A DNA stretch of 64,000 bases, from contig NZ_JACSQL010000001.1 of assembly GCF_014836635.1 (NCBI RefSeq), positions 1 through 64,000 of the forward strand. The letters are read 5' to 3'. Shown here piece after piece: positions 7,891 through 16,346 of this stretch. Within the stretch, counting starts at the first letter, position 1, and every line of letters begins with the position of its first letter. Source of the stretch: Paenibacillus gallinarum. Its GTDB lineage: Bacteria > Bacillota > Bacilli > Paenibacillales > Paenibacillaceae. Under the pieces are notes generated by a model. That model worked only from the letters and a program-made list of their open reading frames with translations. It searched no databases and was not told where the DNA came from. A program made the position numbers and the translations under genes.

Positions 7891-8847
7891 ATGGGTATTG
7901 AATCGAAGGAACTGTTGCAAGCAGAACTTGTTCTGATCGAGAAGTGGGAGAAGGAACAGAAGGATATTTTTTTCTGGGAAAAGCTAGGGCGGTTGCCCTT
8001 CGCCATGTTGGATAAGCTTACGCCAAAGATTATTAGAGATAAACTCGGAATGCTTTTAAATGAACTCGGTGCCTTTTTGCAAAATGGCGGTCGATTCCTT
8101 GTGAATAAAAGGGCTGTCTTGAAGCACATCCATAAGTTTCTAAGTGGGGAAGAGCCATCGGACCAAATAGGAATAAAGAAAAAAGGGTTGCAAGTTAAAA
8201 AAATGTTTACTCAAGTTTCGTCTGCTGCTTTGGCAGCTGCAGGAAAGTTTCGCGCAGAGGAAGAAAAGGATGCTGCGACTTCTCCTGAGGATGCGCCTGA
8301 ACTTGCGATAGCAGATATTGCGAAATTGCCCATTGCAGTCATGGATCAAGCCGCAGATGACATTATCCAGGGACGGATCAAGTTTGCGGCGGCAAGCGGA
8401 GCAGCTACGGGAGTAGGTGGGATTGTAACCATGGCGGCTGACCTCCCACTCATGTTAGGAACTTCCTTAAAAACATTACAGGAGATTGCCATCTGCTATG
8501 GATATGACCCAGAGGAGACAATGGAGCGAGTATTTATCGTAAAATGTCTTCAATTTTCTTCAGCCGACATTGTAGGTAAAAAAGCCATTATTGAAGAACT
8601 GAGTCATTTTGATGAAGAACATACCAATGCAGAAGTCATTTCACAGCTGCAAGGATGGCGGGAAGTTGTAACTGCCTATCGTGAAAATTATGGATGGAAA
8701 CAGCTGTTTCAGATGATCCCGATTGCTGGCATTGTTTTTGGATCCATTAGTAATAAAGGTGCGCTTACCGACGTTTCTGAAGCAGGAAAGATGCTCTACA
8801 AAAAACGCCGATTATTAAAAAAATTAGATGAGGTGCAGGATATTTAG
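7891..8847 (+). CDS. EcsC-family protein
   Basis: 318-residue protein of the EcsC family (PF12787). The conserved core is the Gly/Ala-rich central part (KFAAASGAATGVGG followed by AADLPLMLGTSLKTLQEIA, about residues 165-205) and the later CLQFSSADIVGKKA stretch. EcsC is named from the third gene of the B. subtilis ecs ABC-transporter operon, but its role is unknown and many homologues, like this one, stand alone. The ATG at 7891 follows GAGGAGAAGGG; a TTG two codons earlier overlaps that site and is less likely. The glycine-rich helices suggest membrane association rather than true spans. Confidence 0.85.
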   Translation: MGIESKELLQAELVLIEKWEKEQKDIFFWEKLGRLPFAMLDKLTPKIIRDKLGMLLNELGAFLQNGGRFLVNKRAVLKHIHKFLSGEEPSDQIGIKKKGLQVKKMFTQVSSAALAAAGKFRAEEEKDAATSPEDAPELAIADIAKLPIAVMDQAADDIIQGRIKFAAASGAATGVGGIVTMAADLPLMLGTSLKTLQEIAICYGYDPEETMERVFIVKCLQFSSADIVGKKAIIEELSHFDEEHTNAEVISQLQGWREVVTAYRENYGWKQLFQMIPIAGIVFGSISNKGALTDVSEAGKMLYKKRRLLKKLDEVQDI

Positions 8848-8999
8848 GAGCTGGATCAACTGCCTCAATGGTAAGGAAGATCGGACAGGATATACACCTG
8901 GGCAATATCGGGTAAAGAGAGAGAGAATATAACTTTTGAGGGTAACTATTCGTTAGTATGTATTAGAAGAGAATTATTCAGATGGGAGGGTAGCTACAT

Positions 9000-9206
9000 A
9001 TGAAGAACAATGGTGGAAAAGATGTTTTATATCTTCTGATCTTCGTCGTGATTAGTTTCTTTGCCGTAATTATCATGTTTCCTTACGGACTTGCTTTGAT
9101 CGTAGGTATCGTTCTATTTTTCCTATATAAAATCGTGTCGCTCTTAATAGAGATTAGAAATAGATTAGAACCAAAAGTGAAGCAAGCTGAGGAAACGCTG
9201 GAGTAG
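9000..9206 (+). CDS. 68-residue membrane protein
   Basis: Starts after GGGAGGG with good spacing. Two closely packed hydrophobic segments (about 11-30 and 31-52) are followed by a charged tail (EIRNRLEPKVKQAEETLE), suggesting a small two-span membrane protein with a cytoplasmic helix. It lies 150 bp after the EcsC-family gene and ends at a terminator, so it could share that transcript. No family is recognised. Confidence 0.7.
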   Translation: MKNNGGKDVLYLLIFVVISFFAVIIMFPYGLALIVGIVLFFLYKIVSLLIEIRNRLEPKVKQAEETLE

Positions 9207-9212
9207 AAAATA

Positions 9213-9250
9213 AAAACGCCGAGAAGGGCAAACCTTCGCGGCGTTTTTTT
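9213..9250 (+). terminator. Bidirectional terminator between convergent genes
   Basis: AACGCCG (9215-9221) pairs with CGGCGTT (9239-9245) around an inner GAAGG/CCTTC stem and is followed by seven T residues. An A run precedes it, so it can also stop minus-strand transcription of the transporter gene. Confidence 0.85.
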
Positions 9251-9251
9251 A

Positions 9252-10511
9252 TTAGGCAGTACGATCCGTCCAAGTGGCGAGTTTCTTGTCGGATGGAAGC
9301 AAAAAAGTTAAGAAGCCTAGCAGCGGCATAAAGCTGCACACCTGCATAACCGGACTAATGCCTGCGGCATCGATCCAGTTCCCCAGCACAAGCGCACCAA
9401 GCCCGCCGAGCCCAAAAGCGAGACCCGTAATCATCCCGGAGACGGTTCCTATTTTACCTGGCACCAGCATTTGTGCGTAGACCACCGTGATCGAAAAGCT
9501 GGATAACATAATAAAGCCGATGATCGACAGCAGTACACCCGTCCAGAAGAGATTGGCATATGGGAGTAGTAAGGACAGCGGTGCAGCAAAAGCCATGGAA
9601 GCAAAGATCATATTTCGTTTACCAAAACGGTCGGCAAGCGGTCCTCCAAAAAACGTCCCAAGTGCCCCTGCTCCAAGGAACAAGAAGATATAGATCTGTG
9701 CATCTTGAGTAGACAGCGAGAAGGTATCTTTTAGGAAAAAAGCGTAGTAACTTCCGATGGAAGACACATACCAAGAACGAACAAATACTAAGATAATCAG
9801 GATGAAAAAGGCATACATGATGTTCTTTTTCACCGTAGGATTCATGACTCCGTCTGCTGCTTTTTTTCTAGCATATCCACCGTTTTTCAGCGTTTGTCCG
9901 TACCATCTGGCAATAAAAATCTGTACGGCAATCCCTACTGCGGCAAGAGCCGCAAACCCGAGGGAACCCATCAGTCCAAAGGGGATAAATACCCATCTGG
10001 TGAGGAGTGGAGCAAGAGACTGCCCTGCATTACCGCCCACCTGAAAAATAGACTGTGCTAATCCCCGGCGATTTCCTGCAGCCATGTGAGAGACTTTAGA
10101 ACCTTCTGGGTGAAATGCGGCTGATCCCAGACCGACAAGAATAACGGACATCATAATGGCCATGTAACTGTCTGCAAAGGCAAGAAAAATCATACCTGAG
10201 CAGGTGAAGCCCATTCCAATAGGCAGGAGAGCGGGAGTGGGTCTTTTATCGGAGAAATAACCGACCACCGGCTGCATAATGGATGCTGTTATATTTAGCG
10301 CAAAAGCAATCCAGCCCATCTGGCTGTAACTGATTCCCATAGAGTCTTGCAGTACGGGAAAAATAGCGGGAATAACTGACTGAACCGAATCATTAAGTAG
10401 ATGAACAAGTCCAATTGCAATCAGAATCCGATAAATCGTCTGTGAACCGGCATCAGGACGAGGAAGCGGCCGAGAAGCAGAACCGGTCTTCGTCAGTGAA
10501 TTGAGTGACAT
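9252..10511 (-). CDS. MFS efflux transporter, fosmidomycin-resistance (Fsr) type
   Basis: 419-residue major facilitator protein with about 12 membrane spans. The N-terminal part (LVHLLNDSVQSVIPAIFPVLQD, then MGWIAFALNITASIMQPVVG and GLGSAAFHPEGS) is characteristic of the Fsr subfamily, whose E. coli member exports fosmidomycin. The real substrate here is not known. The frame starts 29 codons earlier, but the ATG at 10511 follows AAAAGGAGA and is the likely start. It stands alone on the minus strand between two terminators. Confidence 0.88.
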   Translation of the reverse strand: MSLNSLTKTGSASRPLPRPDAGSQTIYRILIAIGLVHLLNDSVQSVIPAIFPVLQDSMGISYSQMGWIAFALNITASIMQPVVGYFSDKRPTPALLPIGMGFTCSGMIFLAFADSYMAIMMSVILVGLGSAAFHPEGSKVSHMAAGNRRGLAQSIFQVGGNAGQSLAPLLTRWVFIPFGLMGSLGFAALAAVGIAVQIFIARWYGQTLKNGGYARKKAADGVMNPTVKKNIMYAFFILIILVFVRSWYVSSIGSYYAFFLKDTFSLSTQDAQIYIFLFLGAGALGTFFGGPLADRFGKRNMIFASMAFAAPLSLLLPYANLFWTGVLLSIIGFIMLSSFSITVVYAQMLVPGKIGTVSGMITGLAFGLGGLGALVLGNWIDAAGISPVMQVCSFMPLLGFLTFLLPSDKKLATWTDRTA

Positions 10512-10632
10512 GTAAGGTCTCCTTTTCCTATGTAATTCAGTAAAAACGTAACTGTTAATAAACCGAAACAGGTAGATCTTTACATCATATGACATCATTT
10601 ACTTAGTAGGCAATCCCTATATTGGAGGTAAA

Positions 10633-10676
10633 AAGCAAAAAGAGGCGCCTCACTACGTAGTGAAACGACCTCTTAT
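10633..10676 (-). terminator. Terminator of the que operon
   Basis: On the minus strand AAGAGG (10669-10674) pairs with CCTCTT (10639-10644), with a perfect inner palindrome CACTACGTAGTG (10651-10662), followed by TTTTTGCTTTTT. It lies just after queF. Confidence 0.85.
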
Positions 10677-10702
10677 ACTGGTTTGCTTGAAATCTCAAAG
10701 GA

Positions 10703-11200
10703 TTAGCGATTATCAATATTTTCAGGATACATATCATGTTGGAACAAACGCTGAGTAGCGAGTTCCTCATATTTTGTACCTGGACGACCATAGTTGCAGT
10801 AAGGGTCAATCGAGATTCCGCCTCTTGGCGTAAATTTGCCCCATACTTCAATGTAACGCGGGTCCATAAGTTTAATTAGATCATTCATGATGATGTTAAC
10901 TACATCTTCATGGAAATCTCCGTGGTTACGGAAACTGAACAAATACAGTTTCAGCGATTTGCTTTCTACCATTTTAATATCAGGAATGTAGCTGATGTGG
11001 ATGGTTGCAAAGTCAGGCTGCCCCGTAATCGGGCAAAGGCTTGTAAATTCCGGAGTGTTGAATTTAACAAAGTAATCCCGGTAAGGATGCTTGTTATCGA
11101 AAGTTTCCAAAATGCTTGGATCATATTCAAACTTATATTTTGTCCCCTGGTTACCAAGTAGTGTAATATCTTGTAGTTCATCGGATTGACGTCCAGCCAT
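10703..11200 (-). CDS. queF: NADPH-dependent 7-cyano-7-deazaguanine reductase
   Basis: Reduces the nitrile preQ0 to the amine preQ1 in the last free-base step of queuosine synthesis. The active-site cysteine is in [13 protein letters not shown] and the QueF motif in [20 protein letters not shown]. It closely resembles the short (165-residue) B. subtilis type throughout. The start at 11200 (MAGRQSDEL) is 8 nt after GAAGGAG; the frame opens 7 codons earlier but the ribosome binding site would then lie inside it. Last gene of the queCDEF operon, 36 bp after queE and followed by the operon terminator. Confidence 0.97.
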   Translation of the reverse strand: MAGRQSDELQDITLLGNQGTKYKFEYDPSILETFDNKHPYRDYFVKFNTPEFTSLCPITGQPDFATIHISYIPDIKMVESKSLKLYLFSFRNHGDFHEDVVNIIMNDLIKLMDPRYIEVWGKFTPRGGISIDPYCNYGRPGTKYEELATQRLFQHDMYPENIDNR

Positions 11201-11236
11201 GTTCATATCTCCTTCATACATCTTATTATTGTTTAT

Positions 11237-11974
11237 TTATACGCCGCGTTTATTTCCCCATACTAGCGTATGAAGCTGCGGCAAGACTCTTACATCATTC
11301 ATATCAGAGAGATTCATTGTTTGATCAATGAGCCATTCATAACGGTGGAGAAGGGAGGAAGCGAGGTTATCTGTATCTCCCGTACCTACATCTGGATTCC
11401 CGGTCTGCAAATACATAGCAACCCCAGGATAACGACGATGAACTTCTCTCGCATAGGCGAGATCCTGCTCATCAAAGATGACAACTTTCAGACTGTAGGC
11501 TTTATCTCCAGTTCGATTAGCCAAACGGTTCACAATATCATCTAAGGTGTCCCAGTTTGTGTTCATGCCAGAACTTGGAGGTTTTGGTGAGATCGTTACT
11601 TCATTAATATCCATAAGCCAATCCTGCCAGCGAGACCCTTGAGTTTCTACTGCCGTGCGGATTCCGCGTTCTTGAAGCAGTTCTACAAGGGAACCAATCT
11701 GAGGCAAAATGGCAGGGTTTCCGCCAGAGATCGTGACATGCGAGAATCGGTCGCCCCCGATAGAAGTAAGCTCTTGCCATATCTCTTCTTTACTCAATTG
11801 ACGAATTTGATCTTTTGCACTGCCATCCCACGTAAAAGCAGAATCACACCATGAACAGCGATAGTCACAGCCAGCGGTACGAACAAACATCGTTTTTTGG
11901 CCAATCACCATACCCTCTCCTTGGACGGTCGGTCCAAAGATTTCAAGGACAGGAATAGGACGAGGATTACTCAT
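11237..11974 (-). CDS. queE: 7-carboxy-7-deazaguanine synthase (radical SAM)
   Basis: Radical SAM enzyme that rearranges 6-carboxytetrahydropterin to 7-carboxy-7-deazaguanine. The cluster-binding motif CDYRCSWC (CxxxCxxC) lies near residue 32, after the typical LEIFGPTVQGEG start. A SAM-binding segment SGGNPA follows. The ATG at 11974 overlaps the end of queD, with GGGAGTGG at the right distance; a TTG one codon earlier is possible. Of 245 residues, similar to B. subtilis QueE. Confidence 0.96.
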   Translation of the reverse strand: MSNPRPIPVLEIFGPTVQGEGMVIGQKTMFVRTAGCDYRCSWCDSAFTWDGSAKDQIRQLSKEEIWQELTSIGGDRFSHVTISGGNPAILPQIGSLVELLQERGIRTAVETQGSRWQDWLMDINEVTISPKPPSSGMNTNWDTLDDIVNRLANRTGDKAYSLKVVIFDEQDLAYAREVHRRYPGVAMYLQTGNPDVGTGDTDNLASSLLHRYEWLIDQTMNLSDMNDVRVLPQLHTLVWGNKRGV

Positions 11975-12461
11975 CAATCATCCACTCCCGTCTTACTTCT
12001 GCGTAGCTGGTTGGTGTCTCGTAGAGCCGCACAAATTCAGTACGTCCGCTGTTAATTTGGGAGCAGTAAGGTTCACTTTGCAGAGCCGCTTCCATCTGTT
12101 CATAGATCCACACGACCATATTCTCTGCCGTGGTATTCATCGGCGGTAAGGTTTCGTTCAAATATTGATGATCGAGATAACCTTCAATCTGAGTTTTCCA
12201 GATTTCTTTTACATCGCCAAAATCAACGGTGAGTCCTGTCTCACCGGGAATGCCGCTAATTCCAAATACGACTTTATAGGTATGACCATGCAAGTTTTTG
12301 CATTTGCCTTCATAGCAGTGCAGGTGATGCGAAGCATCAAAAGTAAATTCCTTGCTGACAAGGACCCGTTTACGGTGATAGCGTAGCTGCTCTTTTTGAA
12401 TATCTTCTCCGATGCGTTGCAGCTTTTCTACGATCCGAAAAGTACCAGGCTCAGGTCTCAT
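11967..12461 (-). CDS. queD: 6-carboxytetrahydropterin synthase
   Basis: Converts 7,8-dihydroneopterin triphosphate to 6-carboxytetrahydropterin. The zinc-binding histidines appear in FDASHHLH and NLHGHTY, with the active-site Cys in GKCKNLHGH; the later DH motif is LDHQYLNE. It is 164 residues with about 35 extra residues before the conserved core. The ATG overlaps the stop of queC (ATGA), so translation is coupled, and its own end overlaps queE. Confidence 0.95.
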   Translation of the reverse strand: MRPEPGTFRIVEKLQRIGEDIQKEQLRYHRKRVLVSKEFTFDASHHLHCYEGKCKNLHGHTYKVVFGISGIPGETGLTVDFGDVKEIWKTQIEGYLDHQYLNETLPPMNTTAENMVVWIYEQMEAALQSEPYCSQINSGRTEFVRLYETPTSYAEVRREWMIDE

Positions 12462-13150
12462 TGCTGTTCACCGCCTGTAACAGTAGAAGAAATGTTTTGA
12501 TTGCGTTCAGTAGTATATTCGTCAAGGCCTGCTTTCCGAAGTTTACATGCAGGGCATTCGCCGCAGCCGTCGCCCATAATTCCGTTATAGCAAGTGAGCG
12601 TACGCTCACGTACAAATTCAAATGCTCCGAGTTCGTCCGCCATTGCCCAAGTTTCTGCTTTGTTCAGCCACATAAGAGGGGTATGAAGAACAAAATCATA
12701 ATCCATAGCCAGGTTTAATGTGACATTCAGAGATTTTACGAATACATCACGGCAGTCTGGGTATCCACTAAAATCAGTCTCGCATACGCCTGTAATAATG
12801 TGACGAGCTCCTTTTTGTTTGGCAAGGACAGCCGCAAAGCTTAGGAACAAGTGGTTTCTTCCATCAACGAATGTGCTTGGCAGTTCGCCTTCTTCTTGTG
12901 AAATATCAATATCACTGCGAGTGAGAGCATTCGGAGCGAGTTGATTGAGCAGGCTCATATCGAGAACAGTTTGCTCCACACCTAGTTCACGCGCGATATC
13001 AGCAGCCACTTCAATCTCCTGTTTATGGCGCTGCCCATAATCAAAAGTGACAACTTCCACTTCTGCAAAGTGTTTTTTTGCCCAGAACAGGCAAGTCGTG
13101 CTATCTTGTCCGCCGCTGAATACGACGATTGCTTTTTCATTTGTGAACAT
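12458..13150 (-). CDS. queC: 7-cyano-7-deazaguanine synthase
   Basis: ATP-dependent enzyme that turns 7-carboxy-7-deazaguanine into preQ0. The PP-loop SGGQDSTTC is near residue 11 and the zinc-binding cysteines are in [20 protein letters not shown] near the C-terminus. It has 230 residues, as in the family. First gene of the queC-queD-queE-queF operon. About 240 nt upstream lies a preQ1-I riboswitch, so the operon should be shut down when its product accumulates. GAGAGG precedes the ATG. Confidence 0.97.
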   Translation of the reverse strand: MFTNEKAIVVFSGGQDSTTCLFWAKKHFAEVEVVTFDYGQRHKQEIEVAADIARELGVEQTVLDMSLLNQLAPNALTRSDIDISQEEGELPSTFVDGRNHLFLSFAAVLAKQKGARHIITGVCETDFSGYPDCRDVFVKSLNVTLNLAMDYDFVLHTPLMWLNKAETWAMADELGAFEFVRERTLTCYNGIMGDGCGECPACKLRKAGLDEYTTERNQNISSTVTGGEQQ

Positions 13151-13390
13151 AAAAAAACCTCTCTATCTTCTAGGATTAGTAAACACGAACGGATCGCGTT
13201 TCATCAGCGGAAGAAAAGAGAAGTTCCTTACTCGATCAACAAAAAACAGGCCGCTACCAAAGTTGGAGGGCACTTATATAGATTGACAAGGCTTCATTTA
13301 CGAACACGAAAATGAGCAATCGGCCACTTTATGAAAATAAAGCTGCTGACTGCACAGGGGAGGTAAATAGCCTGCTTATTAGACAATCTG
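13151..13390 (-). other. Untranslated leader between riboswitch and queC
   Basis: About 240 nt of leader on the minus strand between the preQ1-I aptamer and the queC ribosome binding site. This is longer than the short expression platform usual for preQ1-I elements. I see no strong terminator hairpin with a T run inside it and no coding frame with a start signal. Confidence 0.4.
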
Positions 13391-13427
13391 TATAGTTTTT
13401 TATAGAGGGAGTTCGCGAACCTCTCCC
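13391..13427 (-). promoter_or_regulatory. preQ1-I riboswitch aptamer
   Basis: On the minus strand the sequence reads AGAGGTTCGCGAACTCCCTC (13405-13424) followed by TATAAAAAACTA (13393-13404). This fits the preQ1-I consensus: hairpin P1 AGAGG...CCTCT with C-rich loop and an A-rich tail that forms the pseudoknot. It is placed in the leader of queCDEF, the genes that make preQ1. Confidence 0.93.
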
Positions 13428-13505
13428 ATGGAAATCGGATATCCCGCATGATGATCCATGGATTTATATTTGTAGTTGTCGTTAGTTCTTTATCGTACTC
13501 GTAGT

Positions 13506-13514
13506 ATTATAGCA
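13506..13514 (-). promoter_or_regulatory. Extended -10 promoter of queCDEF
   Basis: On the minus strand TGCTATAAT (13506-13514) is a perfect extended -10 box. No good -35 lies 17 bp upstream, as is common for extended -10 promoters. Transcription would start near 13499, about 70 nt before the riboswitch. Confidence 0.7.
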
Positions 13515-13539
13515 GAAAAAATGCACAATAGAAGACCTT

Positions 13540-14247
13540 TTACTTAATCAATACGTTTCCAAAAGGTAACACTTCACGCAAAATTCGTTTGAAAATACTC
13601 TCATCATTGTTCATATCACTCTCAAGTTTCCGATTTTCTCGGCCGGCCTGAAAAAGGACAGTACCTTGCCCGGTCATCTTCCAGTGATAGTTCATATGCT
13701 GACTCGCGAGGTGATTTCCGTACACGGTGAGTTCTAGTTTTGCATTTTCCGGATAAGCTATGACACTGCCCGCATCAACATACAGAGGGGCAGTTGGATG
13801 AAGTTCTTGTTCACAGACTTGACCTTGCGTGAGAATACCGATCACTCCATTACCCGAAAATTTCATCTTTATTGCATCTCTTGTGATCAGCATATTCTTG
13901 ACCTTAAGAATTCTAGTCTGCATTTGAATGCCTTCACTATAGAAGAATAAATGCCGAAAATCATACAGCAGATCACTTTTCTCTTCGAGTTTGATTGATT
14001 TCATGCTAAAACCGGGCGGCAGGGCAGTGACAAACTGGCAAGGACCGCTAATCTCGGATTGAATGAGCTTATGTTTACGGTACATTCCGCTAATATTCAT
14101 GAGACGATCATTTCTGCCCGTGCCGGACCCGCGGTAAGCAACAATCTGCTGCGGATGAAGCACATGAATCTTGTCTCCTTCCGTTAAAGAGAAAGTGACA
14201 GCTTGTCCAGTAACCGTGGAAGCTTCGTGTCCTTGAGAAATTTGCAT
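13540..14247 (-). CDS. AIM24-family protein
   Basis: 235-residue protein resembling the AIM24 / DUF124 family (PF01987), built of beta strands in a trimeric beta-barrel-like fold. Recognisable parts are YRGSGTGRNDRLMN, the middle strand-rich region with VYGNHLAS, and the closing TGQGTVLFQAGR. The function in bacteria is unknown; yeast AIM24 acts in mitochondrial membrane organisation. GAAAGGAAC precedes the ATG. It lies 45 bp downstream of a coiled-coil membrane protein gene, so the two may be one transcript. Confidence 0.78.
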   Translation of the reverse strand: MQISQGHEASTVTGQAVTFSLTEGDKIHVLHPQQIVAYRGSGTGRNDRLMNISGMYRKHKLIQSEISGPCQFVTALPPGFSMKSIKLEEKSDLLYDFRHLFFYSEGIQMQTRILKVKNMLITRDAIKMKFSGNGVIGILTQGQVCEQELHPTAPLYVDAGSVIAYPENAKLELTVYGNHLASQHMNYHWKMTGQGTVLFQAGRENRKLESDMNNDESIFKRILREVLPFGNVLIK

Positions 14248-14292
14248 CTTTTGTTTTGTTCCTTTCTATGAATAGAGAAACCTATTTTTAAG

Positions 14293-14730
14293 TTACATTC
14301 TCGAATGTCTTTGCATACGATAACGAATGATACGGACAAGCACGAAGTAGAATACGATAAGACAAATGCCTGTAATCACCATTGTCGTTATTCTTTTTTG
14401 TGTCTTCGTTCGTTGTTCCTCTGCTTTTTGCAGCTGACTAACCATAGAAGTAAGGCTTTCATTTTGCTCCATAAGATATTGATTTTGTGCGATCAATTTT
14501 TCATTATGAGCCTGGAATGATTCTATATTTTCTTTGGCATTGTTTAGCTCCGTTATCGTCTGTTCATAGCTTTGTTGTAATTTATTTACTTCCTCCGGTA
14601 GATTCGTAAACTGTTCATATCCGTTATATACATTTTCCCAAAACCCGGCCTGAGCCCGTTGATCTGAAATCATGAGAAGTAGACTGTACATGGCTAGTGT
14701 CATCAGTACAAGTTGCCACTTTTTTTTCAT
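14293..14730 (-). CDS. Exported coiled-coil protein with C-terminal membrane anchor
   Basis: 145 residues: an N-terminal signal peptide (about 1-28, ending AQAG), a long coiled coil (about 45-105, repeated Leu with Glu, Gln and Asn) and a C-terminal transmembrane helix (about 113-133) with a basic tail. The layout suggests an extracytoplasmic coiled coil tethered to the membrane. The family is not recognised. GGTGG precedes the start and the downstream AIM24-like gene is 45 bp away in the same direction. Confidence 0.72.
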   Translation of the reverse strand: MKKKWQLVLMTLAMYSLLLMISDQRAQAGFWENVYNGYEQFTNLPEEVNKLQQSYEQTITELNNAKENIESFQAHNEKLIAQNQYLMEQNESLTSMVSQLQKAEEQRTKTQKRITTMVITGICLIVFYFVLVRIIRYRMQRHSRM

Positions 14731-14970
14731 AGATCCACCACCTTATATATCCTATTAACCCGAAATAAAGAAAGAATAATAGGGAATACTGTTATTCTAT
14801 ACGATCATTTGTTTTTTATTGTTTCATATATTCTGAAATTGATTTAAAGAATGTATCAGAAATAAAAAAATATGTTTAGACGTACTTCGGATAGGTTAAT
14901 TAGAAGGAAAAGGTCTTATTCGGGAAATAATGAACTGTGGTTGTCATATTTATAAGGAGGAAATACAGAA

Positions 14971-15117
14971 ATGGAAAGCAGAGTAGATAAAAAAGTGTAT
15001 AAAACAATTCGGGTTACGGTTAATGAAAAACCGGTTGGAAAAGCATTAGTTATGGACGGGGTCACTTATGCTCCGATTAATAAAAATAAAAGAACCGTAG
15101 AAATGAAACGTCGTTAA
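14971..15117 (+). CDS. 48-residue protein resembling half a stalk domain
   Basis: A short frame after a perfect AAGGAGGAAA site encodes 48 residues. The middle reads IRVTVNEKPVGKALVMDGVT and then YAPINKNK. This resembles one half of a copper-amine-oxidase-type stalk repeat (VxVNxKxV...LVxDGxTYxPL), but there is no signal peptide and the protein stops before the usual ALG/W segment. It is highly basic. It stands alone between a 240-bp AT-rich stretch and a terminator. The family link is by eye only. Confidence 0.65.
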   Translation: MESRVDKKVYKTIRVTVNEKPVGKALVMDGVTYAPINKNKRTVEMKRR

Positions 15118-15233
15118 TATTACTCATTCATAGTGAGCAACACGGTATAGGAATGAACGATCAGATCGGAAACGGGTATATGATTTAAAATCCCTCGTGT
15201 TCGGTTTTTTATTATGAGAAAAGATACAGTAAG

Positions 15234-15264
15234 GAACACAGATCTGTGAGATTTGTGTTTTTTT
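15234..15264 (+). terminator. Rho-independent terminator
   Basis: AACACAGAT (15235-15243) pairs with ATTTGTGTT (15251-15259; G-T pairs allowed) and is followed by a run of T. It terminates the small gene at 14971. Confidence 0.7.
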
Positions 15265-15314
15265 GTCATAAAAAGTCGGAAAATACCGAATGAATGGTGT
15301 AAAGACACAAAAAT

Positions 15315-15344
15315 TTGCAACTATTTGTATAAGAACATATGTTC
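15315..15344 (+). promoter_or_regulatory. Promoter overlapped by a LexA-like box
   Basis: TTGCAA (15315-15320) and TATGTT (15338-15343) are spaced 17 bp. Overlapping the -10 is GAACATATGTTC (15333-15344), the core of the Gram-positive SOS box CGAAC-N4-GTTCG, with only the two outermost bases different (A and C here). The gene downstream at 15411 is a candidate for DNA-damage control. Confidence 0.6.
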
Positions 15345-15410
15345 CCTGACAATCAGTTGTCTTTTTAACCTGTTAGTATTTAAGTAAAGCAACTGAGGGG
15401 AGAGATTTTA

Positions 15411-16169
15411 GTGAGTTCATCTTTGGATGTATTTTATACTTGGAACCGCGAAGCTATTCCCGTTTCTGGCGAAAATTCACTGTTTTTGCTGATTGAATGG
15501 CGCAGTGGACCACCGGCCAAGAGACAACTGAAGACACAGCCTAAACTGTTATTCCGTGAAATGGAATTGTTAATTAAACCTGAGAAGGACATGCATATTA
15601 AAGCGGTTCATGGTGTGAGAGCAAAAGAATCCGACGCCGGATGGGTAATTGGTCTTGGTAACGCGTATAAAGGGAAAACAAAATCTTTCTTACTAGAATT
15701 TGATGTAGGTTCTCAATCCCCAGGGAAGAAACCGGCATGTTCCGCCTATTGGAGTGCACTGAAGACAAAGCAGGAACAACGTGTTTTACTGCGCAGAGAA
15801 CAAATTAATTTGCTTGTTTCCACACATTTTGGGGTAATTGGAAGAGAACCAGATCCACGGGTGCAGAAATATGCAATACTAAGTCAATCGACTGTAATTA
15901 TGAAGCAGAGCCTCAGGGCATTTGAAAGAGGCAGAAGCGAAGAAGGAAAAGAAATTATAAAAAGACATACGGATGGATTGCTGATTTTGGCTACGAGAAC
16001 GGGTGATTTAGAGTATTATCGGGAAGCTCAAATTCTGAGTCGTTTATGTCTTTATTATGAGCAGACTCATGAGAAATCCTGTTTTGATACGGTTGATGTG
16101 GAAGAAGATCAGAGTCTCGCTTTTCAAGTGTCTTATGGCAAGGATTACTATGATAAAGAAGCAAAATAA
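15411..16169 (+). CDS. VWA-family-like protein lacking the VWA core
   Basis: 252-residue protein starting at GTG after GAGGGGAGAG. The first 35 residues (FYTWNREAIPVSGENSLFLL and IEW) resemble the strand that precedes the VWA domain in a group of Firmicutes VWA proteins. From about residue 50 it resembles what follows the domain in those proteins: ELLIKPEKDMHIKAVHGV, then a beta sandwich (KSFLLEFDV) and a helical C-terminus (RSEEGKEIIKRHTDGLLILA). The VWA core with its DxSxS metal site is absent. It may be an internal deletion derivative with a retained function. Its promoter overlaps a LexA-like box. The family assignment is inference. Confidence 0.55.
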   Translation: MSSSLDVFYTWNREAIPVSGENSLFLLIEWRSGPPAKRQLKTQPKLLFREMELLIKPEKDMHIKAVHGVRAKESDAGWVIGLGNAYKGKTKSFLLEFDVGSQSPGKKPACSAYWSALKTKQEQRVLLRREQINLLVSTHFGVIGREPDPRVQKYAILSQSTVIMKQSLRAFERGRSEEGKEIIKRHTDGLLILATRTGDLEYYREAQILSRLCLYYEQTHEKSCFDTVDVEEDQSLAFQVSYGKDYYDKEAK

Positions 16170-16346
16170 GCAGCAAGATTGCTGTTTAAAAATGGAGTAT
16201 TCAGCACTTATCAGATAGCATCTAGGTTTATAACAGAATATACATAATGAAAATAAGTAAAATAACCGATATAAGTCTAAAGGACTATAAAACCATGAAG
16301 CCATCTTAGTTCTTTTTAACTACAGTGTTGTTATAGGGGGCATAGC

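Noticed and set aside
7827..8129. 100-codon minus-strand frame over the start of the EcsC-family gene
   Set aside because: Overlaps the real plus-strand gene, which has a proper ribosome binding site and a known family; the minus frame has neither.
13391..13427. A rho-independent terminator for the AIM24-like gene
   Set aside because: The hairpin with A-rich tail matches the preQ1-I aptamer in the leader of queC, and the queC promoter lies between it and the AIM24-like gene.
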